Below, piece by piece: positions 45,696 through 55,732 of a stretch of DNA of 64,000 nt. The position numbers and the translations under genes were made by a program. The DNA comes from Cranoglanis bouderius (lineage: Eukaryota; Chordata; Actinopteri; Siluriformes; Cranoglanididae). Location of the stretch: the NCBI GenBank assembly GCA_023630585.1, contig CM042562.1, positions 5,534,684 to 5,598,683 on the forward strand, given 5' to 3'. The notes under the pieces are model-generated. The model saw only the letters and a program-made list of their open reading frames with translations, did no database searches and had not been told where the DNA came from. Each line of letters begins with the position of its first letter. The stretch's first letter is position 1.

Positions 45696-48251
45696 ATGTG
45701 TGTGTGTCTGACCCCTCTTTTGCTGTTCTTATTACATGGCCTCACTGATGTCATTAAGGTCCAGGACATATCGTAGTACAATACTGAGCCAAACCAATAT
45801 CCACCTCTGTGTAAAAACTGAGTAGTTATTTCTGACACATTACCTGTATATTCTGAAATATAATATGTATGTTACAAAATATGATCTACTGAGTTTTAAT
45901 CAGTTACAAGTCAAGTTACACAAACATACCAGCCTTCAATCAAATGGCATTGACAACATCAAACATATACACTCAAGCTATCCTGTTACTAATCGTTTCT
46001 TTTGTCTGGCTGGTGTGTCTGTTCTGGATGAGTGTAAGAATGTCAGTCTCACTCAGGATATTTTACTTTCCGTCTTTAGCCAGTGATTTAAAAAACTCAC
46101 ATGATCACAAGGGACAGTTTGCTGGACTGTTACAGAATGTTTCCAGAACACCACTGCAAGATACCTCACTTCTACTCCTGGAGTTCCACAACACTGCTCT
46201 CATATCTTCCTTTCTGGACTGTATCCAAACCAATTTATTAAATTTAATATTTGATAATCTGATAAGTTGAAATGGATGCATCAGTGCTGGAATGCTGCTG
46301 CCCTCCAGGACTGAAACTGGAAACTTTGGTACAACTTGTCAGCCTATTCTAGTAAGCACTTCAGAGATTCAAGATTCAGTTGACATAAAAGAAACCACTG
46401 CTTATCTGTATTATTTTTCTTAGAACAGACTTTATGTTGGAAGAGAGTCTAAATGTGTCAAAAGATATATAGCACAAAAGCATTAAACACTATACCTGTA
46501 TTTGCCAGCTCACACCCTCGGCTCTCTAGCACGTCCTCAAGAGGGATGTCAAAAATAAACTGCACATTCTGCAGCAGCCCCTGAATACAAATATAGAAAT
46601 ATAAGGATAAAATTTAAGGATTCTTCAGCCTGCCAGCAGGGATATTGAAAAAATAGAGGCATATAGAGGAGCACCAGTTCATGCTTCTAGCTTGAATTGA
46701 CTAGGTCAGTTTCACCTTTAGAAATAAATGAATTATCTTTTGTGTGAAACCAGTATCATGGTATTTATAGTTTAGTTAGTTATGAGTTGTTTTTGTAAGT
46801 TACATCGATAAGCCATTGGTGGTGACATATGGTTGGCAATGGCCACCTTGGACATTGTATTTGCCACCCCAATCGACTCCCTGACTTTGAGCTAAAATAA
46901 TATCTCTGAGAGTTCTGGTACACCTATGCAATTCAGGCAGACTTAATTAATCATATCTAACTCGTACTGATTTAAATCATTGTATGTTGTAGGCAAATCA
47001 CTCAAGTATTAGGTCTATAGGGCAAATATGAATCCAAAGTTTTTGTCTTTAAGTGGTCATTCATTTTGCACCAAGGAACAAAAGCAACCTTGTTGTGCAC
47101 TTAATTAGATGGTGCCATGACTTCATGACTTAGTGGAAATGGCACTGCTATAGGCCTCAGTGTACTGGATTGGCTCTGAAAAGTGTCCTCTGGACCCACT
47201 AACCAGTTTTTTGCTCTATTCCAGGTTCAGAAACACATGTAACAGGTAAGCTGTAGAATGCTCATTATCAGGTGTGTTGAAAACATAATGTAAACCGAGG
47301 ACTAGGATGACATCCTGTGTGAATGACACAATGCTCTCACCCTAAAATGTGTCTCGCGGCTGGATCCTTTGGCCACGTACATCCGTCCACCCGGGGCGCG
47401 CAGGTGCTCGTAGAAAGGTTCGTCTAGAATATAGCTGTCGATGAGGCTGCAGCCCACGTACAGCGTGGCCGTCTCGCCGTGCACGTGCAACGTGACGTTT
47501 TTCCACTGCGAGTCCACCAGCTCCACATCCTCAAACGCGATGACGTTGCGCGACCCGTCGGCCCACCAGTACACCAGCTCAAGTGTATTAGCTCTGCCGT
47601 CGGAAAGCAACTCGAACTGCCGGCGCTCGCCGGGACCCTCGATGGAGAGCAGAGTGCCGCGGGACGCACGGTCCTGGCGCAGGGTTGCAGCCAAAGTGAA
47701 GCCCTCATTGTTCTGAATTTGCTGCACGAGCTGTTCCAGAAGATGAGGTTTGACTGAGGGCAGATGGTCGAAGCGGATGAAGCGATACGCCGGGGACTCG
47801 GGGTCCGGGCCTCGAAACAGTTTCACCCCAATGGTCCTCTGTGTGATTCCACTGTTTTCGAACAAGTCAAACACGCTCACGTCCTCCACCGGCTCGTCTA
47901 AAAGGCATACATAAAGTTGGAATTGTTGGGATAGTTGAAATGTAATAGCCTAGTCATGCATCCATTGAATAATAACGTATATACACTCTTAGAAAAGGGG
48001 TTGGTTGGATAACTAAGGGTGCTTTGCTTCCCAATTGGGTTCTACTTGGATGCTTTCTTATAGGGAAATGATGCTGTGGGGTTATAGATCCGTTAAGGGT
48101 TTCCATAAGGAAATGAAAGGGTTCTATATTTTCTAAGCGCGTATGTTGTGAAAGTGAGAGTGTGTGTATTAAGTTGAAAATTACCTGGATCGATGGCGGA
48201 GGCGCACAGAAACAAAAGGATCAGCTCGAAGTGGCATTTTCGGAGAATCAT
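36748..48251 (-). CDS. thbs2: Thrombospondin-2, 20 coding exons, apparently intact
   Basis: Twenty coding exons (listed separately) sum to 3546 nt, 1181 residues plus TGA; human THBS2 has 1172. Thrombospondin-2 is a secreted, trimeric, calcium-binding matricellular glycoprotein that restrains angiogenesis and guides collagen assembly. Order: signal peptide (1-20), laminin-G-like N domain (to about 235), CERSCEEL oligomerisation cysteines and coiled coil (to about 310), vWC (to 385), TSP1 repeats 1-3 (386-559), EGF-like 1-3 (560 to about 690), type-3 repeats (to about 960) and the L-type lectin-like C domain ending YECRDN. TSR2 holds the CD36-binding CSVTCG motif, and an RGD sits at about 937-939. 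The N domain (GPDPESPAYRF, DSQWKNVT) follows THBS2, not THBS1. No frameshift or in-frame stop was seen. Teleost duplicate a or b was not resolved. Confidence 0.96.
36848..36987 (-). CDS. thbs2: thbs2 exon: C-terminal domain
   Basis: This 140-nt exon encodes VVVYEGKQIMADSGPIYDKT and FVFSQELVFFSDLKYECR. The acceptor is CTTCAG|GG and the donor AGAG|GTGAGA. Confidence 0.94.
37252..37349 (-). CDS. thbs2: thbs2 exon: C-terminal domain
   Basis: This 98-nt exon encodes VRTLWHDPKNIGWKDYTAYR then WHLIHRPKTGFI, ending in phase 2. The acceptor is CTCAG|GTA and the donor TTAG|GTATAG. Confidence 0.94.
37551..37822 (-). CDS. thbs2: thbs2 exon: C-terminal lectin-like domain
   Basis: This 272-nt exon encodes YDEFSAVDFSGTFYVNTDRD, FGYQSSRRFYVVMWKQITQT and NALWHTGNTKNQ, the core of the L-type lectin-like globe. 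The donor is CAG|GTGGGC. Confidence 0.95.
37910..38137 (-). CDS. thbs2: thbs2 exon: last type-3 repeat (RGD) and start of C domain
   Basis: This 228-nt exon encodes DGRGDACKDDFDNDNIPD, with the RGD integrin-type motif, then ITDF-like strands through TANSDPGIAVG. The acceptor is TTTGCAG|GAG. Confidence 0.95.
39013..39247 (-). CDS. thbs2: thbs2 exon: type-3 repeats
   Basis: This 235-nt exon encodes TDVDNDLIGDQCDNNQDIDE through CRLVPNPDQIDANG. It has several DxDxDG-type calcium sites. The acceptor is TTTGTAG|ACG and the donor ACG|GTGAGG. Confidence 0.95.
39328..39446 (-). CDS. thbs2: thbs2 exon: type-3 repeats
   Basis: This 119-nt exon encodes EILNEKDNCPFVYNTDQKDT through CDNCPLIHNPQQ. The donor CAG|GTTAAG departs from consensus at +3 but frame and family alignment hold. 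Confidence 0.93.
39557..39716 (-). CDS. thbs2: thbs2 exon: type-3 repeats
   Basis: This 160-nt exon encodes DNCPLMYNPRQYDYDKD, then GDRCDNCPYEPNPAQTDTDN and ends in DIDGD. It keeps the paired Asp/Asn calcium ligands and disulfide cysteines of the type-3 wire. Confidence 0.94.
39841..39948 (-). CDS. thbs2: thbs2 exon: type-3 repeats
   Basis: This 108-nt phase-0 exon encodes DNCPTLPNSGQEDLDSDGQG and DACDKDDDNDEIVDER. Human THBS2 has DNDGVTDE where this gene has DNDEIVDE, so Gly is replaced by Glu beside a calcium ligand cluster. Confidence 0.94.
40554..40772 (-). CDS. thbs2: thbs2 exon: EGF-like module 3 and first type-3 repeat segment
   Basis: This 219-nt exon encodes VCEPYNPCKDNTHSCHKNAE, the calcium-binding EGF, then DFDLDGWPNQDLVCGANATY leading into the type-3 wire. 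The donor is AAG|GTACAG. Confidence 0.94.
40904..41056 (-). CDS. thbs2: thbs2 exon: EGF-like module 2
   Basis: This 153-nt exon encodes CDMVSDACHKVGGFQQCVNT through GVESAKTNKQ. The acceptor is GTGCAG|TGT. The donor CAG|GTCAAA is weak at positions +3 to +5, although the human protein has the same boundary (KQ|VCEP). Confidence 0.92.
41156..41283 (-). CDS. thbs2: thbs2 exon: EGF-like module 1
   Basis: This 128-nt exon encodes GCLSNPCFGGVECSTVSDGS through GNGTFCEDVNE. The split first codon gives Asn where human THBS2 has Asp. The donor is GAG|GTAAGT. Confidence 0.93.
41435..41608 (-). CDS. thbs2: thbs2 exon: TSP type-1 repeat 3
   Basis: This 174-nt symmetric phase-1 exon encodes GGWGPWSPWATCSATCGGG through CNKKECPI. 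The third repeat has CSATCG in place of CSVTCG. Confidence 0.95.
42488..42664 (-). CDS. thbs2: thbs2 exon: TSP type-1 repeat 2
   Basis: This 177-nt symmetric phase-1 exon encodes GGWSLWSPWSSCSVTCGEG and LITRIRHCNSP. It carries the CSVTCG motif known to bind CD36 in thrombospondins 1 and 2. Confidence 0.95.
42763..42933 (-). CDS. thbs2: thbs2 exon: TSP type-1 repeat 1
   Basis: This 171-nt symmetric phase-1 exon encodes DGWSPWSEWTQCTVTCGSG with the layered WxxW/Arg pattern of a TSR, ending CSLGKCDRR. Confidence 0.95.
43027..43261 (-). CDS. thbs2: thbs2 exon: coiled coil end and vWC domain
   Basis: This 235-nt exon encodes TEENTAMREALNKM (the last heptads) and then the von Willebrand type C module from CWQDGRLF to CCPVCL, with its ten-cysteine pattern. 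The acceptor is TTTCAG|ACA and the donor TTC|GTGAGT. Confidence 0.94.
43638..43849 (-). CDS. thbs2: thbs2 exon: linker and oligomerisation region
   Basis: This 212-nt exon encodes an acidic, serine-rich linker, then CERSCEELANLFQELKGL with the two cysteines that join subunits, and the start of the coiled coil. The donor is GTG|GTGAGT, phase 0. Confidence 0.93.
44810..44858. repeat. (CT)n microsatellite in thbs2 intron
   Basis: A polypyrimidine (CT)n tract has one interruption (CTATCT). Confidence 0.95.
45420..45487. repeat. (TG)n microsatellite in thbs2 intron
   Basis: About 34 uninterrupted TG units are followed by CTGCATGCATGCATG. Confidence 0.97.
45626..45708. repeat. Second (TG)n microsatellite in thbs2 intron
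   Basis: About 33 TG units are followed by CGTATGTGTGTGTGT, 140 bp from the first tract in the same 2.6 kb intron. Confidence 0.97.
46496..46580 (-). CDS. thbs2: thbs2 exon: end of N domain
   Basis: This 85-nt exon encodes GLLQNVQFIFDIPLEDVLES and RGCELANT. It completes the last strand of the N domain and its cysteine. The acceptor is TTCAG|GGG and the donor ACAG|GTATAG. Confidence 0.93.
47341..47897 (-). CDS. thbs2: thbs2 exon: N-terminal laminin-G-like domain
   Basis: This 557-nt exon encodes DEPVEDVSVFDLFENSG through VAKGSSRETHFR. It is the heparin-binding, laminin-G-like N domain, with FRGPDPESPAYRFIRFDHLP matching the THBS2 type. It is noticeably GC-rich compared with its flanks. The donor is AGG|GTGAGA. 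Confidence 0.95.
47980..48145. mobile_element. Small MITE in thbs2 intron before the N-domain exon
   Basis: Ends ATACACTCTTAGAAAAGGGG and the reverse of TATATTTTCTAAGCGCGTAT are related inverted repeats, with internal GGGTTCTA blocks. The ACTCTTAGAAA...GGTTC type is frequent in fish genomes. It fills over half of a 287-bp intron. Confidence 0.5.
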
Positions 48252-48256
48252 AATTC
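48185..48256 (-). CDS. thbs2: thbs2 exon with start codon and signal peptide
   Basis: The acceptor TTGTTTAG|GAATT is followed five bases later by ATG (48251). It encodes a basic start then a hydrophobic core (LILLFLCASA), a typical signal peptide. The donor is CCAG|GTAA. The coding part is 67 nt and ends in phase 1. Confidence 0.9.
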
Positions 48257-48410
48257 CTAAACAACGCATAAGAATTAGTTAACCGTCCACTCACTTCTAA
48301 TTTAGATTATAATCGATAACAAAGCAAAATAGACTTAGATGCCTTATGCGTTAAAAACAGTTACACCAATGCATATCTGATTTCACAGTTTAGAAAAAAA
48401 AATATATATG

Positions 48411-48421
<11 letters not shown>

Positions 48422-48460
<39 letters not shown>
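48422..48460. repeat. (AC)n microsatellite upstream of thbs2 start exon
   Basis: About 19 AC units lie after a TATATATA stretch, within the first intron. Confidence 0.96.
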
Positions 48461-48461
<1 letters not shown>

Positions 48462-48587
48462 CATGATAAATAGGGAAATGTACTTTATGCGCAAAAGTTC
48501 TAGTTCACGAAAGCAAAAACGTCTTTTAATTAGTCCCACAATAACCTGGATAAATGCTTGAAAAATTCCGGAGCATATCTGTCCTAC

Positions 48588-48830
48588 CTGAACCAAAGAT
48601 GAAGTCCTTGGATTTATGGGGGAAAATGACAGGTTCCTCAAAAAAGTTGTAAATGGACGCCTTCTATTGTCATGAATCAGTTCTGCAGGGGGTAAAGACG
48701 CGAAAGAAATCCAGCCACTCTGTGCGTAAAAGGCGGATCCAGCGCACTCGGCACGCAGGGTCTTTGTGTTCACTCCGAGGAAAACCGTCAATCACTTCTC
48801 CTGTTTAAACGCTGTGGTCGTAGTTGGGAT
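48588..48830 (-). promoter_or_regulatory. Probable thbs2 non-coding first exon and promoter-proximal region
   Basis: A good donor, GTTCAG|GTAGGA, ends at 48588, 332 bp upstream of the exon that carries the start codon, which itself opens with an acceptor. A non-coding first exon fits the known THBS1/THBS2 layout. The transcription start was not located; the flank up to about 48990 is GC-rich and lacks an obvious TATA box. Exon extent is an estimate. Confidence 0.5.
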
Positions 48831-49009
48831 GCACTCGAGCAGTGTGTGTGCTCCAAATCTTGAAATTTGAGCGATACGGGTGATCCCAAGCTCGCGCACT
48901 CCCCCTTCATATTGCGCCTGAATCCGGGGCTTATCGTCTGCGCGTATCTGAGGTTGTAAGGAGGAGTCTCAAGGCAAGAAGAGGGTGTGCAGTGTACGAA
49001 CGGCATCGG

Positions 49010-52000
49010 GGCTGTTATTTCGTCAATACATTTTTCTATTCACCAAAGGACTTACCAAGAACTTTGCTCCGGGCTTTGGGGTTTAGGATGACTTCACGTC
49101 TCATCTGGAGGTTACCCCTAGCCCAGAGGAGGTTCTGGTTAGATAAGACAGCACTGCAACAGAGCTACCCCTCCAATGCTACTGCCAGTGCTACATTCAT
49201 ATATTTAGCAGCAATGTTATCAGTATATACTTTTTACCCTAATTGTAGATGTGGGCCATTTCATTATAACCTAGGTTGTACTTCAGGGTTAAGCATAATC
49301 AGTTTGTTGTTCTCAGTCATAATGTTTGCAGTTAGCTATTCTTATAAGTTTTTATTTTTCTTGTCTGCCATTTTAATCCACTGTGATGACTCTGAATTGT
49401 CTTTGGGAGGGAAAGGAAATACCCTCAAGCTAAGATAAATTAATGATGGATGGAATACCAAGCTACATGAAATAAGGGATGTCACATTGTTGTCCATACC
49501 TTTACCAATTAAATCATAAATAATTACCAAAAGAGCCGAGTTAAAATATTAAATATTAAAATGATAAATAGAAGAACTCTAACCAAAACCAATAAATGAA
49601 ATAATTAAAATGAATTAAAGTAGTTGCTATATGGAAAATAAATGACAACAGCATATAATACCTAGTATACAATATTACCAGCACTTAGGGAAAAGCATGG
49701 AAATGGTACAATATAATGCTGGCAATATTGCTCTGTTCCTAGAAATGTCAGATTTATTGCACATTTCTAGAAGATTGCACAGTTCCAAGTGATATATGAT
49801 TGCATGGTAAAAATCTGTTTCATATTAGTCACAAGCAGAGGATTTCAGGATTTTTGTCGACAAACGTCTATTGTCCGTGTCCAGACACACAAGTTGTAAA
49901 ACCCAATAGGGGATGGCAGTAACAACTTCCTATAGCTCTTGATATGCTGTACTTGGATTTGGCAACTGCTGAACATGCTTTTCAGATTTATAAGCACCAC
50001 AGTAGCTAATTAGGTACGGTGCAGTGAGTTCCTCTGTTAGTATGATGAGCAATATGTAATACTATATGGTGGATATTTTTCTGAACAGAAAGGATTTACA
50101 ACTTTTATCTTCCCCACTGGTGTTGGTACAAACTGCATCTAATTAATTTAAAATATAATATGAAAAATGTCCAGTTGTCCACTGCTGAAAAAGTATACTT
50201 AATAGTCACATAATGTGCAATCAGAAGAAACGTCTGCCAGTTTACACAGCTTTTCCCTATGGTTATAGGGTGTATATGCAGATTTCTGAGCCCTGTGGAA
50301 AAAGCTCACTAAAATGCATGACAGATGTGTCATTTGCAGTGAACTAGCAGGTTTCAAAAAGTCCTACGCCCTCCAAATTGTTGTCCTTTTAATGAAGAAA
50401 ATCAGTCCGATTTTTCTCCCAGAACAAAGCTCAACAAGTGGTGTAAATGAGTCTTGACCCATTGGATCAAACTATAATTTTAATCTCCACATAACTGTTT
50501 ATAGGAAATGTGTGTAACTGAGGTAATAAAGTACATGTTGTACAGGACTAAACAAAAAAAAGAGTGTTTGCATGAAGCATGATCTTGTTTCAAGTTCATT
50601 GTCAGAGAGAAGTTCATAGATGTCATTTCTGAGGTGTAGCCTGAAAATGATTTGCATGACACTTCAGGAACTTAGTCACAGTAATTTCTTGGACTAGGTG
50701 CTATGATGTTGCATGTTTGTCTGTTGACCATTATTATAAATCTATACATTTAGGTGAGCTGGTACAGGTTACGTTGTGCCTCCTGATTTTGGGGACATTT
50801 AGCATTAGACATTAAAGAGTACTGCTGGAAAAAATGGAATTTACACTGGTTTTGGCAAGTCAATATAAATATTAAAAGTAAATCTTCCAGAGAAATGTAG
50901 ATTAATGACTTAAGTTCCTATGCTATTTTTTAGATCTCATACTCAGACTATTGTGTCATATTAATGTGTTTTGTGAAGTCCATGTATTCATATTTATGCA
51001 CATGGCAGACAGAGAAATCCTATCAAGGTTTTTGTGTATATGTCTTAGTGAGTGTTTATGGTTGACTTCTCCTGTTGCAGTGCCCCATATTTCAATTCCT
51101 AGTTTTGGTTTTGGTCAATTCCACTTTCAGTAAAGTTACCTCATAAGTATGGCTTATCATGAATAATATTTTCTACCAACCTTGCTCCCATTAAAGTTTA
51201 TTTCCATTTAAGGCATTATTAAAATGAACTATGTCTGTTTCTCTTTACTGGTTTAAATGCATTAAGGTCCATAACAAGCAGAAATATCTTTCCTGTCTTC
51301 TTCCCTAAGCTGACCTGCAAAGAATTCACATAGCTAACTTTCAGCTAATTGCTTCCAGACTGGCACACAGTCCCTAAGCGCTGACCACGAAAAGGGGCAG
51401 TATGGCACTTTCTCATTACCTCAGCCATTTATAGTTCTGTGCCATTGTCTTGGACCTGTGAAAATATTTTCTTACTTTTTAATATTTAACACTTTTTAAG
51501 TGTAAAGTGGTGTATTTTAATTCAGTTACTTGAATTATGGGGGTCATATATTAGAAAATGACTGGGCTATATGAGTCAACATTACCTAAATTCTTATTGA
51601 AAACTTGACCTTAAGAAATACATTTGTGTGATAGCTTTTTTCCATTCCATGTCTATATACACAGTCTTTTTCATACACAGCTCTTATCATTTAGAGTTCA
51701 GTTGTTATAAATGACAATCCATTTTTTAAAGATTCAACTTTAAATGAAGACATTTATCATCATTAAAAATAATAACAAAAATGTGACAGCCTCATGAGTT
51801 GCTTTCATCCCAGTTCAGAGATCTTTGGTAGCCTATTACAAATAATGAAGCAAAGTAAAATAATGAACCATGCTGATGGAGTCATATTTCTTATGATATC
51901 ATGGGATCAAATAGAAAAACAAACCCCCCTTGCTGTTTTCTAGTGCCCCAAGGTACTGCAGTGTGACTGTTTTATTTTAGCCATTATTTGGCCATTATTA

Positions 52001-52485
52001 TGTCTGAGTTAGCTATCCAGGCTCTTTATGGCTGTTTAAGAATTACCGTAAGGATGGTTGGAAGTTGGTCAGGCTTTTCTATGAATCATTGTCTAAGTCC
52101 ATGGTGGGGGGGGGCAGGACACAAACATCATAAATACATTCAAGTCCGCTATCATAATCAAAAAGACAGGGACAGGACAAAATTTGAAACTAGAGAAAAA
52201 GGAATATAGGAACATGGAAACAAGGTACAAGAAACAATACTCAGAACTGCAGAGATCATACCTATAAGAGACCCTACAAACAAATGGATCACAAATTAGA
52301 CACACTGAGGCTAATCATAAGGGGCCCATTGTGTGCACATATGCAAAAGTGAAGCAAATTAAGAAATAACTAGGCTTCACAAAAATCTTGGGGGCAGAAT
52401 CAGCATCAAATTTGGCAGCTGGGTCAGTGACACTGACCGATCAGGGTCAGGATTAGAGACTAAAATGGGGATAAGAATGACAATA
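49010..52485. other. Gene-free flank upstream of thbs2
   Basis: AT-rich DNA without convincing exons. Blocks near 49080-49170 and 52090-52300 look repetitive, but I could not name a family. Confidence 0.5.
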
Positions 52486-52487
52486 TA

Positions 52488-53680
52488 CACTCACTGAACA
52501 CTTTATAAGGAACACTATACTAATACTGGGTAGGGCCTCCCTTTGCTCTCAAAACAGCCTCAATTCTTCATGGCATGGATTCCACAAGACTTTGGAAACA
52601 TTTCTTTGAGATTCTGGTCCATGTTGACATGATTGCATCACGCAATTCCTGCAGATTTTTCAGGTGCAGTTTCATGCTGCAAATCTCCTGTTCTACCACA
52701 ACCCAAAGGTGTTCTACTAGATTCAGATCTGGTGAATGGGAAGGCCACTGAAGACCATTGAACTTATTGTCATGTTCATAAAACCAGTTTGAGGTGACTT
52801 TTGTTTTGTGACATGGTGCATTATTATGCTAGATGGAGCCATTAGAAGATGGGTAAATTTTGGCCATGAAGGGAGGCACATGGTCAGCAACAACATTCAC
52901 ATGGGATGTGGCATTCAAGTGATGATTGTTTGGGATTAACAGGCCCAAAGTGTGCCAAGAAAACTTTCCCCACACCATTACAGCACCTCCACCAGCCTGT
53001 TGACTGTCAACTGTTGACACAAGACAGGTTGGGTCCATGGATTCATGATGTTGGTGCCAAATTCTGACCCTACCATCTGTGTGGTTCAGCAGAAGTCAAG
53101 ATTCATCAGACCAGGCTACGTTTTTCCAGTCTTCAACTGTCCAGTTTTGGTGAGCCTGTGCCCACTGCAGCCTCAGCTTTCTGTTCTTGGCTGACAGAAG
53201 TGAAACCCAACCAGGACTTCTGTTTTTGTAGCTCATCCACCCCAAAGTTCGAAATGTTGTGCATTCTGAGGTTCTTTTTTGCTCACCATAAATGTACAGA
53301 GTGGTTATCTGAGTTACTGTAGTCGTTCTGTCAACTCGAACCAGTCTTGCCATTCTTTATTGATATCTCTAATCAACATTCTGTCCGCAGAACTGCCACT
53401 CACTGGATGTTTTTCTTTATCGTAAATAAAGTAAACTCTAGAGACGGTTGTGCATGAAAATCCCAGGAGATCAGCAGTTATAAAAATACTCAACCCAGCC
53501 CGTCTGGCACCAACAATCATGCCACTATCAAAATCCCTTAGATCACATTTTTCCCCATTCTGATGGGTGATGTGAGCATTACCCAAAGCTGCTGGACTGT
53601 ATCTGCATGATTTTATGCATTGCACTGCTGCCACACAATTGGCTGAGTAGATATTTTCATGAATGAGTGCACAGTGAGTG
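52488..53680 (-). mobile_element. Tc1-like element, CACTCACTGAACACTTTAT family, inactive
   Basis: Termini CACTCACTGAACACTTTAT and the reverse of GAGTGCACAGTGAGTG are bordered by TA. Minus-strand transposase in order: MIVGARRAGLSIFITADLLG (HTH, near 53520), VSRVYFIYDKEKHP, LQWAQAHQNWTVEDWKNVAW then SDES (near 53120), QAGGGAVMVWGKFSWHTLG, HNNAPCHKT (first Asp of DNAPCH changed to Asn) and HSPDLNLVEHLW (keeps the Glu). Several stops and shifts break it. Confidence 0.88.
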
Positions 53681-54689
53681 TAGTTTGTCTCGGGATCAGG
53701 CAAGACATCAACCAAAATTAAGTCAAGGCCAGGGATAGAGACTAGAAATTGTTCAAGACATGAAACAGTATCAGAGTAGGGCTTAAACCTAACACTTTGA
53801 AGGTTCAGTAAGCTTGAGTAAGACTCAAGGTCAGTGGCTGAGATTGACACAGTGTTAGAGTGAAGGACTGAGACACAGGAACAGAAATACAGGAAGCTAG
53901 AGAAATAAAGAAGACAGCATCAAAAACAGGAGAAGTGACTGAGCTATTTGCATCAGCAGAGACAGAGGATGAGCTGTGACCATGAGCAGTTGAGAGAGAG
54001 GCTGATAGAGTCAGGCCATGGGTCCATGTCAGTATTCAGAGTTGGTGAAGTGGCAAATTTGTTAGGAGGAGTAGGCTGTGGCTCTTCAATTGTTTAAAGT
54101 TGCCTTGCAGCAGAGCTTGTTGATGCATCTTAATGAGGTAGAACATTGGGGTGACACTTTCTCAAAAGATGCTTGCAGGAATATCCCAGGCTTTCTCCTT
54201 CTTGGTGAGTAAAGCGTCACCCAGATACAGACCGATCAGTGCCTCACCCTATGATGTTGTAAGCCTTTTTTCTCTTTCCAGCTGCATTCTTTTGACATTC
54301 TTCCCTTTTATTCTTTTCTTGTTGATAAATCTATGTCAAATAGTTTCCAGAGCACTAGTGGTTCTAATCTTTCTCCTCATAAGAAGTTCAGCCAGACTGG
54401 CTCTGGTAGTTACACAAGGAGTTGGTCTATGTTACATGTGAGTGAGAACAGGGCCATTTCTGTTTGAGTATTCTTTTAGCAGTTTAGCACCAGAACAGTA
54501 CTACAACTCAAGTGACTCCATTCTACAACATTTTCCTGTTTAGTGAGAAGAATTGTCTGACTTATTCATGAGTTTGATTAGCTTAACCGCAGCTTGTTGT
54601 CTTCTGCTGTTGTCTTCATGTTGTATCCAGCATATCCTCTATCAACGTAAAAGTCAGCATCTATTTATTAATTAAAAGGAAAAATAACA

Positions 54690-55200
54690 CAAAGCGTATT
54701 AGGAATGTGTTTGGCCACTGCTGGAACTGCCACAACCATTTCAGTGCTCCTTGGTACAGATTCTCTATCTCTGTCACAGTCTCTGGCACTGTACTGGTGG
54801 GATGAATGTCATTCTTCAAAAAGATATTTCCTCAACTCGTTTTTTGATGATGGTAGTGGACATCATTGTCTAACATTTCGGTTGAAAAGGTGTTCAATTA
54901 GGTTGACATCTGGTAACTGCAAAGGCCATATCATATGATTTACATCAGTGTGTCCTGTGGATGAGGATATCCAGGAAGAGAGTACTTCTCATCAGCATAG
55001 AAATGTTTCATCATTGGATAAAGGTGATCAGTCAACATAACCTTGTATTGTTTTGCAGTGACACCTCCCTCTAAGGGGATAAGTGGACCCAAAACCATGC
55101 CAGCAAAATAAATCACTCCCTACAGCATAATAGACCCACCAATTTTACTTTAATTTGTCTGTATGTTGCTCTTTTGACAGGCTCATTTGACTTTTTCAGC
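54690..55200 (-). pseudogene. Decayed Tc1/mariner-superfamily transposase fragment
   Basis: The minus strand reads GVIYFAGMVLGPLIPLEGGV, TAKQYKVMLTDHLYPMMKHF and YADEKYSLPGYPHPQDT, then IIWPLQLPDVNLIEHLF, which parallels WPPQSPDLNPIEHLW. No terminal repeats were found. This is a different family from the 52488 element. Confidence 0.65.
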
Positions 55201-55732
55201 CTGTTGGCTGAGTCCACACTCAATTATGTAATTGTCTTCCATGGTCCATAGCTGCACAGCAAGATTTTGGACTGCTGAAATGTATTCCACATAGCAGGTG
55301 GTTTGTATCCTTTGAGCCAGTATTGGATTAGCCAGTAACTGAAGTCTGCATAAAAGCTCTTTGTCTAAAATCCCCCAGTTTATTCTGATATTACAAATTG
55401 CACTAATTACAGTTTTAAAAGTGTTGCTTCTAATCCATTATCATCTTTTTTAATTAATTTTATTTTTTTACTTTTGCTGTTTTGTGTTTCATTTTCTTTT
55501 CACACTCTAGTCACCATGTTAGACCAAATTAAATAACTGAACATTCAGTCAGGGAAATTATATTATAGGTGTTCACTAATCTTCGAGCATATGCTACGAA
55601 TCATTTCCCATTAACTTTTTTTTCTTACTGTAATAGTAAGCCTTGGTCCCATTCAACGTAAGGCCATTCTTGGGTCAAACCAAGTCAGAAAATAGCAGGC
55701 TCTTCAAGGATACTTAAAAGACAGTGTACATA

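Noticed and set aside
45399..45838. Cys-Val and His-Thr repeat frames
   Set aside because: They are produced by the two TG arrays inside the thbs2 intron.
36748..48251. Calling the thrombospondin gene thbs1
   Set aside because: The N domain and the vWC-TSR linker follow THBS2 (GPDPESPAYRF, ADSQWKNVT-type, MDSEDGWSPWSEW), not THBS1.
48390..48791. 133-codon frame upstream of thbs2 as a large upstream coding region
   Set aside because: It begins at TTG, not ATG, and runs across the predicted first-exon donor into intron sequence.
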